NCBI GenBank assembly: GCA_031551275.1
Contig: JAVBNX010000008.1
Coordinates: forward strand, 10,089 to 74,088
Direction: 5' to 3'
DNA from: JAVBMJ01 sp031551275
GTDB taxonomy: Bacteria; Bacteroidota; Bacteroidia; Bacteroidales; Rikenellaceae
DNA length: 64,000 bases
The notes beneath the pieces are model-generated. The model worked only from the letters and a program-made list of their open reading frames with translations, was not told the origin of the DNA and ran no database searches. Shown here piece by piece: positions 43,875 through 52,918 of this stretch; position 1 is the stretch's first letter, and each line of letters begins with the position of its first letter. The position numbers and the translations under genes were made by a program.

Positions 43875-45764
43875 CTACAACTCCCCTCCGGCCTCCAGCC
43901 ACCCGGGATTCTCCTCCAGATTGGTGTTTACCTTGTATTTGTCGGTGGTCAGCGGCGAATAATAGCGGCGGTAACCAAAAACCGTTTCCTGCGTGGCGGC
44001 ATACGTGCCGCCGTTGTCCATTATTTTGTAGCGGTAGGGCGTACCGTCGGCTTTGTTGTCGAGCACCGACTGGTATTCGAGTCTGTAATAGATACTGTAC
44101 GGATTCTTGCTCAGGTAGGTGTCGGCCTCGCGCCAGCGTTTGATATCGAAGAAACGCGTCCCCTCAAACATCAATTCCACCTGCCGCTCATGGCGGATCG
44201 CTTCGCGGCCGGCCGATGCAAGGTTATCCATCCCTGCCCTGCCGCGCACCTCGTTCACATCGTCCAGGGGAGTCCCCAGCCCTGTCTCAAATCCTGCTTC
44301 GGCCCTGTTGAGGTATATCTCGGCCAGGCGGAAAACGATCCAGTTCGTGGTCGAGCGGTTCGTCCCGCTGCGGGAATACTGCGTCTCCATATCCAGGTAT
44401 TTCATCACGCCGAAATAATTCTCCATCGGGTGTGTCGGCTGGGCGGTGCGGGCTACGAAACCCACCGAGGGAAATCCTTCGTAGGAGCCCTCCTTGATCA
44501 GGGTGTTGTCGGGCAGGTAGATCTCCTTGTAGAACCTAAGCGTGTCGGCGAGCACCGGGTCGGGAAATACGGTACCCTCGGTGTAGATCGAGGCCTCGAA
44601 CCGGGGATCCTTGTCCCCGAACATCTGGTCGTAAGTATAGGTAACAGCCGGGACCGTACACTCCTGCGCGATCTGTTTGAGCGTCTTGTCCGATTTGGTC
44701 ATGTTCTCGAAAGCATCGACGCTGTGCGGGAAAACACGGCTCATCTGCCCGCCTCCCCAGCCGTTGTAGCCGTAGGGGGATTGCCACATATCCCAGGAGT
44801 GCCCTTTGCCCGGTTCGCCGGAGAAACGCTCGGCGAATATCACCTCGCTGTGGTCGGGCGTGAGAAACAATTGGCGGAAGTTCCTCGTATATCCGGCCTT
44901 GGTCCCGTCGATGTATTGCCTGAAAAGCGAGAATCCGCCTTCGGTAATTATTTCGTCGCTCGCGTTGTATGATTGGGTAAAGTAATAAACGGCGCGCGCA
45001 GGATCAATGCCCACAGCCCCGCTCGGATAAACGAGTTGGGTGGAAAGGCCTTTCTCCTGGGTGAATTTGGCAATGCTGCCTGCATAGAGTGCCGCACGGC
45101 TCTTCAGCGCGAGGGCCGCCCAATAGGTGGCGCGTCCGTTATCCGAGGAGGCGAGCGACTTGGGCAATGCCTGGTTGGCGGTGATCCAATCTATTTCATC
45201 GAGAATGAACTGGTAGACATCATCCTCTTTAGCCCTTTTGGGGAAGAGTACTTCCCGGGGATCGTCGAGGCTCTGCACATCGAGGATGAGCGGAACCCCG
45301 CCATAACGGATCACCATTTTGAAATAGGCGAACGCCCTGAGGAAACGCGCCTCTCCTTCGCGGGTGAGCTTATCCTTTTGCGCTATGGGAGAACTCTCTA
45401 TCTTGGAGAGGAAGATGTTGAGCTTTCTGACCACCTGGTAATTCCACCAAGGCCACGGGTCTTTGTAATAGAGGTAATGCCTCCAATTGTATTGCGCCCA
45501 AAAACACGCTTCATCAGACATGTTGGTCGCCAGGGCGAGGACGTTGTCGGTCGTATAGCTGGTATAACCGAGATTCTGCGAACCTTCGTTAAAGAATTTC
45601 ATCTCCTCGTAACAGTTCCTCAGATACCCGTCGATCAGGGCGGGGTCTCTCCACAACTGCGCATCGGATATCACGTCGAGGGGTTCTTTCTCAAGGGGAT
45701 TGCAGCCCGCAAATCCAAAAGCGGCCAACCCGGCGCACAAACAGTATTTGACTATTTTTTTCAT
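43875..45764 (-). CDS. SusD-like surface glycan-binding lipoprotein (ECF-regulated PUL)
   Basis: A 629-residue SusD/RagB lipoprotein (MKKIVKYCLCAGLAAFGFAG then Cys). It has the N-terminal helices (EGEARFLRAFAYFKMVIRYG), the ..DKDPRFEASIY segment and the C-terminal motif RHERQVELMFEGTRFFDIKRW. It lacks the inserted module seen in the SusD at 15642. It sits 13 bp after the susC gene of this locus and should form the surface complex with it. Confidence 0.95.
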   Translation of the reverse strand: MKKIVKYCLCAGLAAFGFAGCNPLEKEPLDVISDAQLWRDPALIDGYLRNCYEEMKFFNEGSQNLGYTSYTTDNVLALATNMSDEACFWAQYNWRHYLYYKDPWPWWNYQVVRKLNIFLSKIESSPIAQKDKLTREGEARFLRAFAYFKMVIRYGGVPLILDVQSLDDPREVLFPKRAKEDDVYQFILDEIDWITANQALPKSLASSDNGRATYWAALALKSRAALYAGSIAKFTQEKGLSTQLVYPSGAVGIDPARAVYYFTQSYNASDEIITEGGFSLFRQYIDGTKAGYTRNFRQLFLTPDHSEVIFAERFSGEPGKGHSWDMWQSPYGYNGWGGGQMSRVFPHSVDAFENMTKSDKTLKQIAQECTVPAVTYTYDQMFGDKDPRFEASIYTEGTVFPDPVLADTLRFYKEIYLPDNTLIKEGSYEGFPSVGFVARTAQPTHPMENYFGVMKYLDMETQYSRSGTNRSTTNWIVFRLAEIYLNRAEAGFETGLGTPLDDVNEVRGRAGMDNLASAGREAIRHERQVELMFEGTRFFDIKRWREADTYLSKNPYSIYYRLEYQSVLDNKADGTPYRYKIMDNGGTYAATQETVFGYRRYYSPLTTDKYKVNTNLEENPGWLEAGGEL

Positions 45765-45777
45765 CGCTTGAAATCCG

Positions 45778-48700
45778 TTACAGTGTGAGTGAAATTCCGA
45801 AAGAAAAAGTTTTCATCTGGGGATAATAGAGCATCGGCTTCCCCGTAGGTGCCTCAGGATCTATGTGATACTTGTTCATTTCACTGAACGTAAGCAGGTT
45901 AGATCCCGCAAAAAACACTTTGAGTTCCTGGATTTTGGCTTTTGATATCCACTTTTGCGGAAAGCTGTAACTCAGGTTGAGGTTCTTGAGCCTCAGGTAG
46001 TCGGACGGGCGTATGAGGTAGTCGCTCGTGGAGAGGTATTTGCTCGCCGCCGACCCCAGGCGCGGGATCAGCGCATACGGGTCCTCGTTTACCTTATCCT
46101 GCCACCGGTTGTTGAAACATACCTCGTTGGCATCGGCTACTCCGCTCACGTTCTTCACATAACCCCACGCCCCCTGCCAGAGCATACTCAGGGAGATGCC
46201 TTTCCATCCGAAATCCATGTTGAATCCATACATCCAGTTCGGCGTATAGCCTTTTCCCAGCTCCTGCTTGTCCCGCCAGTTGATATAGCCGTCGCCGTTG
46301 ATGTCGACGATCCTGATATCCCCTTTCTTCAGGCTGGCGTTGCCGTTGGTGATCTCCGAATATTCGTACCCCAGTTCATAGATCTCTTTGTTGCTGGTGA
46401 ACAACCCGTCGCTGACATATCCCATGACGCGGTCGGTCCACGCACCCGTCAACTTGTTGATCCGAATGTCGTCGGGATCGGTCCAGTTGGTTTCCGTCCA
46501 CTTTTCGTAACGCGACCGCGACCAGGATATGTTGCCGTTGACATTGTACCGGAAACCGCCCGCATTGCCCCTGTACCCGAGGGAAAACTCGAATCCGCGC
46601 GTACTGATCGCATGAAGGTTCTGGTAGGGGAAGTCCTCTTTGGAGACTCCGAATGTGTCGGGGATCTCCCCCGCCCGCGTGGCGATGATCCCGTCGCGAA
46701 GGCGGTAGAACATATCGGCCTCCCCATACAGCTTGTCCCTAAACATGGAGAAATCGAACCCGACATTGCTGAGTTTCATCACCTCCCAGCCCAGGGCCTC
46801 GTTCGCCATACCGCGTGAAAGGAAACTGGGCATCGTCTTCTCCCCGAAAACATAGCCGTTGCCGTATTCATACCCTTCGTAATGGGGAAAGACGATGCTG
46901 CTGCCGGCGTATTGTATCTTGTCGTAACCCATCTGGGCATAACCGCCGCGCAATTTCAGGTTGGTCAGCCAGGCGACGTTATCTTTGATGAAATTCTCCT
47001 CCGAGATCCGCCATCCGGCCGTGAATCCGGGAAACGCACCCCACCGGTAATCGGGATGGAACTGGGCCGAACCGTCGTAGCGCAGGGTGGCTTCCAAAAG
47101 ATATTTTTCGGCGTAGGAATAGTTGAGGCGCCCGATCCAACTGGCCATGCCCCACTCGTAGGCGGAGCCTCCCGCCCGCTGGTTCTCCACATCGCCGTAG
47201 TCGAGGTAGGGAAGAATGTCCGTGATGTATTCCTGCCTGTAACCGGACAACGTCTCCCAGCTGTCCTGTTTGGTTTCGTACAGGGCCATCACCTTGAGCT
47301 TATGTTTGGTCCCGAAAGAAGCGTCGTAGGTAAGCCCCGCCTGGGTGGTCAGCGCGAAATCTTTTCGCGAACTCTGGCTGAGCACCGGTGCGCCCAAACC
47401 TGCGTGCTGGGTATAAACGCCTGAATTCGGGTTGCTCCCGTAGACGTACGACCAGGTTTCAAACATCTTCCTGAACTGCTTTTGGTTACGAAAATTCTGG
47501 GTAACATTGATCGTTCCGAAAGCAGAGAGCCCCTTGATCCGCTTGAAGTCGTAGTTGAGGGATCCGGTTATGGCCAGGTTGTCGTCAAACCGGTCGCTGG
47601 ATCCGCTTATATCGCGGTTGGTCGAGATGTGCGCCCCTCCGGTCGAAGAAAGTCCCGCGTAGGGAAGTTTCGAGGCGTCTGGAAGCGAGGTGGGATATAT
47701 GGGCATGGTCTGGATCAGGTGCAGCCAGACGTTGCTGTTGTTCTCGTTGGCAGCAAGGCTGAAAAACGGGAATCTCCGCTCCTCGCGCACGTAAGCCAAA
47801 TCGAGCGACATTTTCAAATTGTCGATTATCTTCACGTCGATGTTCGACCGCACATTGAACCTGCCGTAATTGCCGCCGCCCCGCTTGATCATGGTCTCCT
47901 GGTTGAGGTAACCCACAAAACCGTAATAATTCACCTTGTCGCTCCCTCCCCTGAGCGAAACGTTGTACTGCTGCTGGGGCGAGTACTCGCGCATGATGTA
48001 GTCGTACCAATTGGTTGAGGGGTAGTTCGGGTCGTCGCCGGCGTAGTATTTGGCGATCGCTTCCTCGGTGAAAGGGGCGGTGCTTGCGGTCTGCCCGCCC
48101 TCTATCCAGGTATCCCGGCGGTAACGGGTATAATCCCCGGCGGAGAGCGGTTTGAGCATATTGGTCGTCCGCTGGAGGGTAAAGGAGGTGTTGAACGTTA
48201 CCGTCGGCTTGTCCTTATTACCCCGCTTGGTCGTTACGATGATCACGCCGTTACCGGCATAGATGCCATAAATGGCCGCAGAGGCGTCCTTGAGCACCGA
48301 CACGCTCTCGATTTCGCTCGCGTCTATGTCGTTGAACGTGCTGCGGATGATCCCGTCCACGATGATCAGGGGCGCATTGGCGTAGTTGCGGATGTTCAGC
48401 GAAGCGGCGTCCGAGCCCGGCTGGCCGCTCGACTGCACGGTAACAAGACCCGAAACACGGCCGGTTAGGGCATTGGTCGTGCTGGCGAGGGGAACCTTGA
48501 CCAGTTCATCCCCCTTTACCGTCGAAACCGCTCCGGTAAGGGTGGCGCGGCGCTGTTTGTCATAGCCTACGACCACGATCTCGTCGAGTGTCTTGCGATC
48601 CTCCTCCAAGGTAATATTGAAAACCGTGCGGGAGCCTACAGTTATCTCTTTGCTGGCATAACCCAGATAGGAGACCACGATTACCGTCCCCGCCGGTACG

Positions 48701-49197
48701 TCCAACTCAAAGCGTCCCTTGATGTTGGTCACAGTCCCGATGTGGTTGTTTTTGACCGTCACGTAGGCCCCTATGACCGGGTTGCCGCCCTGGTCCTGGA
48801 CCGTGCCGCTAATCCTGACCGCCTGTGCAGATGCACCGGATGCCTTTCTGGTCAGCACGACCTGATCCCCTTCGATGCTGAACGCCACATCGGAGCCGGA
48901 GAAGAGTTGTTTGAGCACCTCGGCAATGTCTTTGTCCCGCATATTGACCGTAACCTTGCGGGTTACGTCCACGCGTTCCTTGTTGAGCAGGAAACGGTAA
49001 TTCGTTTGGGCTTCGATCTGATTGATCACATCCTCCACCGAAACATCGGTCATCGCGATCGATATTCTTGTCTGTGGCGGCTGCGCGTAAGTCGTTTTTA
49101 TTCCGGGGGGCGTCAGGCTGAGCACCAAAAACAACATTATCATCCGGATACACCCTCCTGAACAATGTGTGATTCGATTCGTCGAAATTCGATCCAT
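45778..49197 (-). CDS. SusC-like TonB-dependent transporter with STN signalling domain
   Basis: A 1139-residue transporter. The start at 49197 gives MDRISTNRITHCSGGCIRMI and a signal peptide. Next is a secretin/TonB N-terminal (STN) domain (SIAMTDVSVEDVINQIEAQT, KDIAEVLKQLFSGSDVAF). A carboxypeptidase-regulatory-like domain (ISGTVQDQGGNPVIGAYVTV), a plug (DEIVVVGYDKQRRATLTGAV, then GNGVIIVTTKRGNKDK) and a barrel ending FSFGISLTL complete it. The STN domain is typical of transporters that signal substrate arrival to a FecR anti-sigma factor. The fecR and ECF sigma genes lie immediately upstream, and the ECF-type promoter at 49331-49358 drives this gene. Confidence 0.96.
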   Translation of the reverse strand: MDRISTNRITHCSGGCIRMIMLFLVLSLTPPGIKTTYAQPPQTRISIAMTDVSVEDVINQIEAQTNYRFLLNKERVDVTRKVTVNMRDKDIAEVLKQLFSGSDVAFSIEGDQVVLTRKASGASAQAVRISGTVQDQGGNPVIGAYVTVKNNHIGTVTNIKGRFELDVPAGTVIVVSYLGYASKEITVGSRTVFNITLEEDRKTLDEIVVVGYDKQRRATLTGAVSTVKGDELVKVPLASTTNALTGRVSGLVTVQSSGQPGSDAASLNIRNYANAPLIIVDGIIRSTFNDIDASEIESVSVLKDASAAIYGIYAGNGVIIVTTKRGNKDKPTVTFNTSFTLQRTTNMLKPLSAGDYTRYRRDTWIEGGQTASTAPFTEEAIAKYYAGDDPNYPSTNWYDYIMREYSPQQQYNVSLRGGSDKVNYYGFVGYLNQETMIKRGGGNYGRFNVRSNIDVKIIDNLKMSLDLAYVREERRFPFFSLAANENNSNVWLHLIQTMPIYPTSLPDASKLPYAGLSSTGGAHISTNRDISGSSDRFDDNLAITGSLNYDFKRIKGLSAFGTINVTQNFRNQKQFRKMFETWSYVYGSNPNSGVYTQHAGLGAPVLSQSSRKDFALTTQAGLTYDASFGTKHKLKVMALYETKQDSWETLSGYRQEYITDILPYLDYGDVENQRAGGSAYEWGMASWIGRLNYSYAEKYLLEATLRYDGSAQFHPDYRWGAFPGFTAGWRISEENFIKDNVAWLTNLKLRGGYAQMGYDKIQYAGSSIVFPHYEGYEYGNGYVFGEKTMPSFLSRGMANEALGWEVMKLSNVGFDFSMFRDKLYGEADMFYRLRDGIIATRAGEIPDTFGVSKEDFPYQNLHAISTRGFEFSLGYRGNAGGFRYNVNGNISWSRSRYEKWTETNWTDPDDIRINKLTGAWTDRVMGYVSDGLFTSNKEIYELGYEYSEITNGNASLKKGDIRIVDINGDGYINWRDKQELGKGYTPNWMYGFNMDFGWKGISLSMLWQGAWGYVKNVSGVADANEVCFNNRWQDKVNEDPYALIPRLGSAASKYLSTSDYLIRPSDYLRLKNLNLSYSFPQKWISKAKIQELKVFFAGSNLLTFSEMNKYHIDPEAPTGKPMLYYPQMKTFSFGISLTL

Positions 49198-49330
49198 AGA
49201 TTTAAGATTTCTCCGCCTGGGCGGCGTGGTTTGGGTAGTTTTGCTCTTTCCGGGAACGGCGTACAGCAACATAATCCGTCCAGGCTGTCGGGATAAAAAC
49301 GGTTGACACTTCAACCTTACCCGCGCCTGA

Positions 49331-49358
49331 ACAGACTACGTTTGTAAAAAAAAATCCC
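49331..49358 (-). promoter_or_regulatory. Candidate ECF-sigma promoter of the susC operon
   Basis: The minus strand carries GGGATTTTT (start of the -35-like part) and AAACGTAGTCTGT (49331-49343, -10-like part), separated by a short spacer. The 13-base -10-like block is repeated exactly at 54390-54402 ahead of the sulfatase gene, also preceded by GGATTTTT. The susC start lies 133 bases downstream. Confidence 0.65.
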
Positions 49359-49390
49359 ACATAAGAATCGTGATAAATTCCTATGCGGGA
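49346..49390 (-). terminator. Terminator after the fecR gene, overlapping the susC -35-like element
   Basis: On the minus strand a 14-bp stem (TCCCGCATAGGAAT with ATTCTTATGTGGGA, two G-U pairs, 8-base loop) is followed by nine T. It lies 20 bases past the fecR stop. Its last stem bases and T-run are the same bases as the -35-like part of the ECF promoter. Confidence 0.8.
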
Positions 49391-49410
49391 CCGATTTTAA
49401 GTACAATGGA

Positions 49411-50466
49411 TTATTCCGCCGCGTAGACCTCGATGCCCTCCCGTGCAAATACATTTTCACCGTCCCCACCCTTGCCTCTCTCGACATACCGGATCGGGGC
49501 TGTTTTCTGGATCAACCTCAACAGGTCTTGCAGCGACTTGTCCTCAAAAGTCGCCCTGTAAGGCTGCCTTGCCAATTCGGCATCCATGACGGCTATGTCA
49601 ATGTTGTACATAAGCCCGATCCTCTTGAACACATACTCCAAAGGATCGTCCCTGAAAACCAGCACTCCGTCCTTCCAGGATATCCACTTGTAGGAAGAAG
49701 TAGACCGGGACACATCCATCCCCTTGCCGCGGTCGTAGAGCAGGCGCTGGTCGGGAGACATCACGACGGGTTTGTGGTTTCCGGCAGTAACCTCCACCCG
49801 GCCTTCAACGAGCGTTACAGATACGACGGGATCGCCGCCGTACGCGTCGACATTGAATGCCGTGCCGGTCGCCTTGACCAGAAGATCTCCCGTTTCAACG
49901 ATAAAGGGTGAATCTTCGTCGGAAGCCACCTCGAAATAGGCTTCTCCCGAGAGCTTGACGGTACGGTCGGCCGGGGTAAAAACAACCGGGTATCTCAGCT
50001 TGCTGCCGCTGTTGATCCAGACCAGGGAGCCGTCGGGCAACTCCAGTTTCGAGGTAAAACCGCAGGGGACGCTTACCTCCTGCCACGCCACGACATCGGT
50101 GCTGTTCCCGCCCGGAAGCAGACGCAGCGCCATGTAGCCCGCGGCAGCCAGCGCAGGCAGGATTAAAACCGCCGCAACGCGCTGCCACCAGACCAGCCAT
50201 CCGGCTGTCTGCCTGTTTGTTTTCGATTTGCCCGATATTCTGGCAAAAACACGTTTTACAGCACTCTCCACATCCACCGATCCGGGATCGAACGGCATGG
50301 AGGAGACCTGCCACAGGTTCTTCATGTCGGCATAGATCCTTTCATTCTCCTCATTCCCGGCAAGCCAGGCCTGCAATTGCGTACGCTCTTGCGAAGAAAG
50401 CCTTTCGGCGAAGGATTTTACGATAAGTTCTTCTATGTCTGCGTTTACCGCTATTTTATCTGGCAT
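49411..50466 (-). CDS. FecR-family anti-sigma factor
   Basis: A 351-residue inner-membrane protein. An N-terminal cytoplasmic region that binds the sigma factor (AERLSSQERTQLQAWLAGNE) precedes a membrane segment at about residues 86-106 (AAVLILPALAAAGYMALRLL). The periplasmic FecR domain follows (PDGSLVWINSGSKLRYPVVF, KLSGEAYFEVASDE), then a DUF4974-type STN-like tail (EYVFKRIGLMYNIDIAVMDA). It transmits the state of the STN-type transporter and releases or activates the ECF sigma factor. It lies 77 bp after the sigma gene and ends at a strong terminator. Confidence 0.94.
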   Translation of the reverse strand: MPDKIAVNADIEELIVKSFAERLSSQERTQLQAWLAGNEENERIYADMKNLWQVSSMPFDPGSVDVESAVKRVFARISGKSKTNRQTAGWLVWWQRVAAVLILPALAAAGYMALRLLPGGNSTDVVAWQEVSVPCGFTSKLELPDGSLVWINSGSKLRYPVVFTPADRTVKLSGEAYFEVASDEDSPFIVETGDLLVKATGTAFNVDAYGGDPVVSVTLVEGRVEVTAGNHKPVVMSPDQRLLYDRGKGMDVSRSTSSYKWISWKDGVLVFRDDPLEYVFKRIGLMYNIDIAVMDAELARQPYRATFEDKSLQDLLRLIQKTAPIRYVERGKGGDGENVFAREGIEVYAAE

Positions 50467-50543
50467 CTTGTTTCGGAGTTGCTTATAAATGTATATATAA
50501 ATGACGTTTCAGAATAAAAAAGACACAAAACGAAATGAAAAAT

Positions 50544-51107
50544 TCATATCTGCAAACAAAAAAAGATGAAAGAAAGGAAGTGGGCCAACTTCCGGCGCAG
50601 GATCCACATCGCCTTGCTGACCCGTACCTCTACCGTTCGCTGGGACACTCCCGTTTTTTTCGCTATCTCGGAGTACTTCAGTTTTTCAAAACGGCTCATT
50701 TCGAAAGCTTCGCGGTACATGGCCGGCATCTCTGCCAGCGCCTCCTCGAGTTTGTCGTGGAGATCGGAATAGAACACGTACTTTTCTGTGTTCAGGTCGT
50801 CCGAGCTGCCGAAGGTCTTGGTATAGGTCTCATGTATCCGGATTATGTTCCGATGCCGCAACTCGTCCAGGCAGGCGTTCTGGACCGATTTGACAAGGAA
50901 CGATTTGAGCGAGGAGTCGATGCTGAAAAAACTCCTGTTGTCCCACAGCTTCAAAAACACGTTCTGGACCATATTCTCGCAACTCTCCCTATCCGGCAGA
51001 TAGTTCCCCGCAAAAACGACCAGGTTGCGGTAATATGTATGAAACAGCGAGGAGAATGCCTCCGCGCTATCGGGATCGGATATGTCATTCAAATGATCGT
51101 TATCCAT
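50544..51107 (-). CDS. ECF-type RNA polymerase sigma factor
   Basis: A 187-residue ECF sigma factor of the Bacteroidetes SusC/FecR type. Region 2 (FSSLFHTYYRNLVVFAGNYL, NMVQNVFLKLWDNR) and region 4 (MPAMYREAFEMSRFEKLKYS, EIAKKTGVSQRTVEVRVSKA) are both complete. It is the first gene of the sigma/anti-sigma pair, with a good housekeeping-type promoter at 51157-51186. It is expected to recognise the motif shared by susC and the sulfatase gene. Confidence 0.95.
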   Translation of the reverse strand: MDNDHLNDISDPDSAEAFSSLFHTYYRNLVVFAGNYLPDRESCENMVQNVFLKLWDNRSFFSIDSSLKSFLVKSVQNACLDELRHRNIIRIHETYTKTFGSSDDLNTEKYVFYSDLHDKLEEALAEMPAMYREAFEMSRFEKLKYSEIAKKTGVSQRTVEVRVSKAMWILRRKLAHFLSFIFFCLQI

Positions 51108-51156
51108 GCTAACCTCAGGGCTGTTTCTTCACGGGTTCCTGCGGAGCGTCCGCACC

Positions 51157-51186
51157 CAAAGTTAAAACATTCCTGCCGAATATCAA
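51157..51186 (-). promoter_or_regulatory. Housekeeping promoter of the sigma/anti-sigma genes
   Basis: The minus strand shows TTG (51184-51186), a 19-bp spacer and TAACTTTG (51157-51164), matching the Bacteroidetes TTG/TAnnTTTG layout. It is 50 bases upstream of the sigma start, so the regulator pair is probably transcribed at a basal level independently of its own regulon. Confidence 0.65.
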
Positions 51187-51242
51187 CAGCCTGCGCGTAT
51201 TAAATTCACCTGTTCCTGTTTCCGTATTGGCGGCACGCGCGA

Positions 51243-52886
51243 TCAATCCGGCACGCTGTACCTGACGTTGGAGTTCCACGAGTCGGTGCGGAACGGCTCA
51301 GCCGGAAGCCCGCCGCTGTTCTGCAGGTTCGTTTCCGGATAGGGCAGGTAGGCGTATCTCAATGAGGCGGGCGAAGTAACCACGGACGGTATTTTGACCC
51401 ATACCTCGTCCGTGCCCTTGACCTCGACGGACTCCGGGTAATAGAACATCTTGAAGGTTCCTGCCTCCTGTCCTATCATAAAGTGTTTCGGGGGCAGGCC
51501 GTCGCTGGTGGCGAGTCCTTCGAGCACATGATCGAACTTCACCTTATAATAGCCCTTATCGATCGTATGGCTCTTGTAGCGGGGACCCAGGTAGGCCACT
51601 TCGGAACGTCCGTAATCGCGGTTGAGCGCAATAAACGCGAACCTTTCGCCCACCTCTTTTTTACGGCGTGGATGAACGTCATCGGGATCCCCCACATCCA
51701 TGGTCACGACCATCTCACAATTGGCGTTCTGGTCCCGTACCGTCGCCTGCAACTCACGGAAGCGCGCGTAGGTCGGTATGGCGTAATAAAACGATCCTGT
51801 GCCGTACTGCTGCATGAACTGGGCCTCCGATTCGGGCTTGTTGAAATTCCACGACGCCGGGGCGATCTGCGCGTAATAATAGGAAAAATCATCCGTGCCG
51901 TCGCCGAAACTGCGGCGCCAATCCTCTATTTTTGCCTTTTCGAGCAGGGCGTATTTGTCGTCGTACGCATAGGTGGTGGAGTATATGCCCGCGTTGGCCT
52001 CCCCCTGGTACCACAAAACGCCGCGTATCGAAAAAGGCAGGAACGGATATATCTGGGCATTGTAGGAGATTGACGGGCGGTAGGAGAGATGCAGGGAGGG
52101 ATTGCGGACATATGGGTCCACATAGGCGGCTTTCAGAACAGGATTCGCTTCGAGCATCTCCCTCGAGGCGTACGCCTGGCCGGACATACCCCCCCTGGCG
52201 GAGGCTATAATCCCCACCGGCACATTCAACTCGGTTACCAATTTGCGTCCGAAAAAATACCCCACGGCGCTCAGTTTTCCCGCCGTTTCCGGGCTGCAAA
52301 TCCGCCACCTCCCCGCAGGGTTCCATTGAGGCTCCTCTTCCGGGGTATTTCCCGAGGCAAAGAAACGGAGCAGGGGGTGGTCGGCAGCGGCGATCTCGGT
52401 TTCCCAGTCGATCGGACCTTCGTGTCCCCCGGGGTTGGGCTCCATCTCCATCTGCATATTGGATTGCCCCGATATGAGCCACACTTCGCCGATCAGCACG
52501 CTGTACGGAATAGGTTCCGATATTTTGCTGTACTTGAACGCAACCGTCTGCGGCAAGTTGCCCGCCGGGGCCTGCGGCACATCGAAAACAACCGACCAGT
52601 AACCGTCATAACCCACCGTGGCGGTCTTTGTCTCACCGCTCCAGCTGACGGTAACCGCCACCGTTTCATTGGTCGTGCCCTTACCCCACGCGGTAAACGG
52701 CTTTTCCTGCTGGATGACCATCCCGGCCATTATGGCGTTATTTACCTGGAAAGGCTGCTCTATCGGATCGGGCGAGGGTCCCGGCACCTCGCCTCCCACC
52801 TCCTCTGTGGGGTCGGATGAGCACGCGACGAACGCAAAAAACGAGAGCGGGATACATAACCGCGTTATAATTACAGACAGATTCAT
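51243..52886 (-). CDS. SASA-type SGNH esterase lipoprotein
   Basis: A 547-residue predicted lipoprotein (FFAFVAC). The SGNH/SASA motifs are VWLISGQSNMQMEMEP with catalytic Ser142, NVPVGIIASARGGMSGQAYA and RGVLWYQGEANAGIY. It lacks the inserted GH2-like sandwich of the second SASA protein at 41925-43850. It is encoded 32 bp downstream of the sulfatase gene, probably in the same transcript, and 135 bp ahead of the sigma gene. Removal of O-acetyl groups from the PUL glycan is inferred. Confidence 0.9.
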   Translation of the reverse strand: MNLSVIITRLCIPLSFFAFVACSSDPTEEVGGEVPGPSPDPIEQPFQVNNAIMAGMVIQQEKPFTAWGKGTTNETVAVTVSWSGETKTATVGYDGYWSVVFDVPQAPAGNLPQTVAFKYSKISEPIPYSVLIGEVWLISGQSNMQMEMEPNPGGHEGPIDWETEIAAADHPLLRFFASGNTPEEEPQWNPAGRWRICSPETAGKLSAVGYFFGRKLVTELNVPVGIIASARGGMSGQAYASREMLEANPVLKAAYVDPYVRNPSLHLSYRPSISYNAQIYPFLPFSIRGVLWYQGEANAGIYSTTYAYDDKYALLEKAKIEDWRRSFGDGTDDFSYYYAQIAPASWNFNKPESEAQFMQQYGTGSFYYAIPTYARFRELQATVRDQNANCEMVVTMDVGDPDDVHPRRKKEVGERFAFIALNRDYGRSEVAYLGPRYKSHTIDKGYYKVKFDHVLEGLATSDGLPPKHFMIGQEAGTFKMFYYPESVEVKGTDEVWVKIPSVVTSPASLRYAYLPYPETNLQNSGGLPAEPFRTDSWNSNVRYSVPD

Positions 52887-52918
52887 TGTCCTGGCCTGGT
52901 TTAAAAGTTCTTACCGCA

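Noticed and set aside
42429..44972. 847-residue plus-strand open frame opposite the SASA esterase and susD genes
   Set aside because: It spans two well-supported minus-strand genes and shows no recognisable motif.
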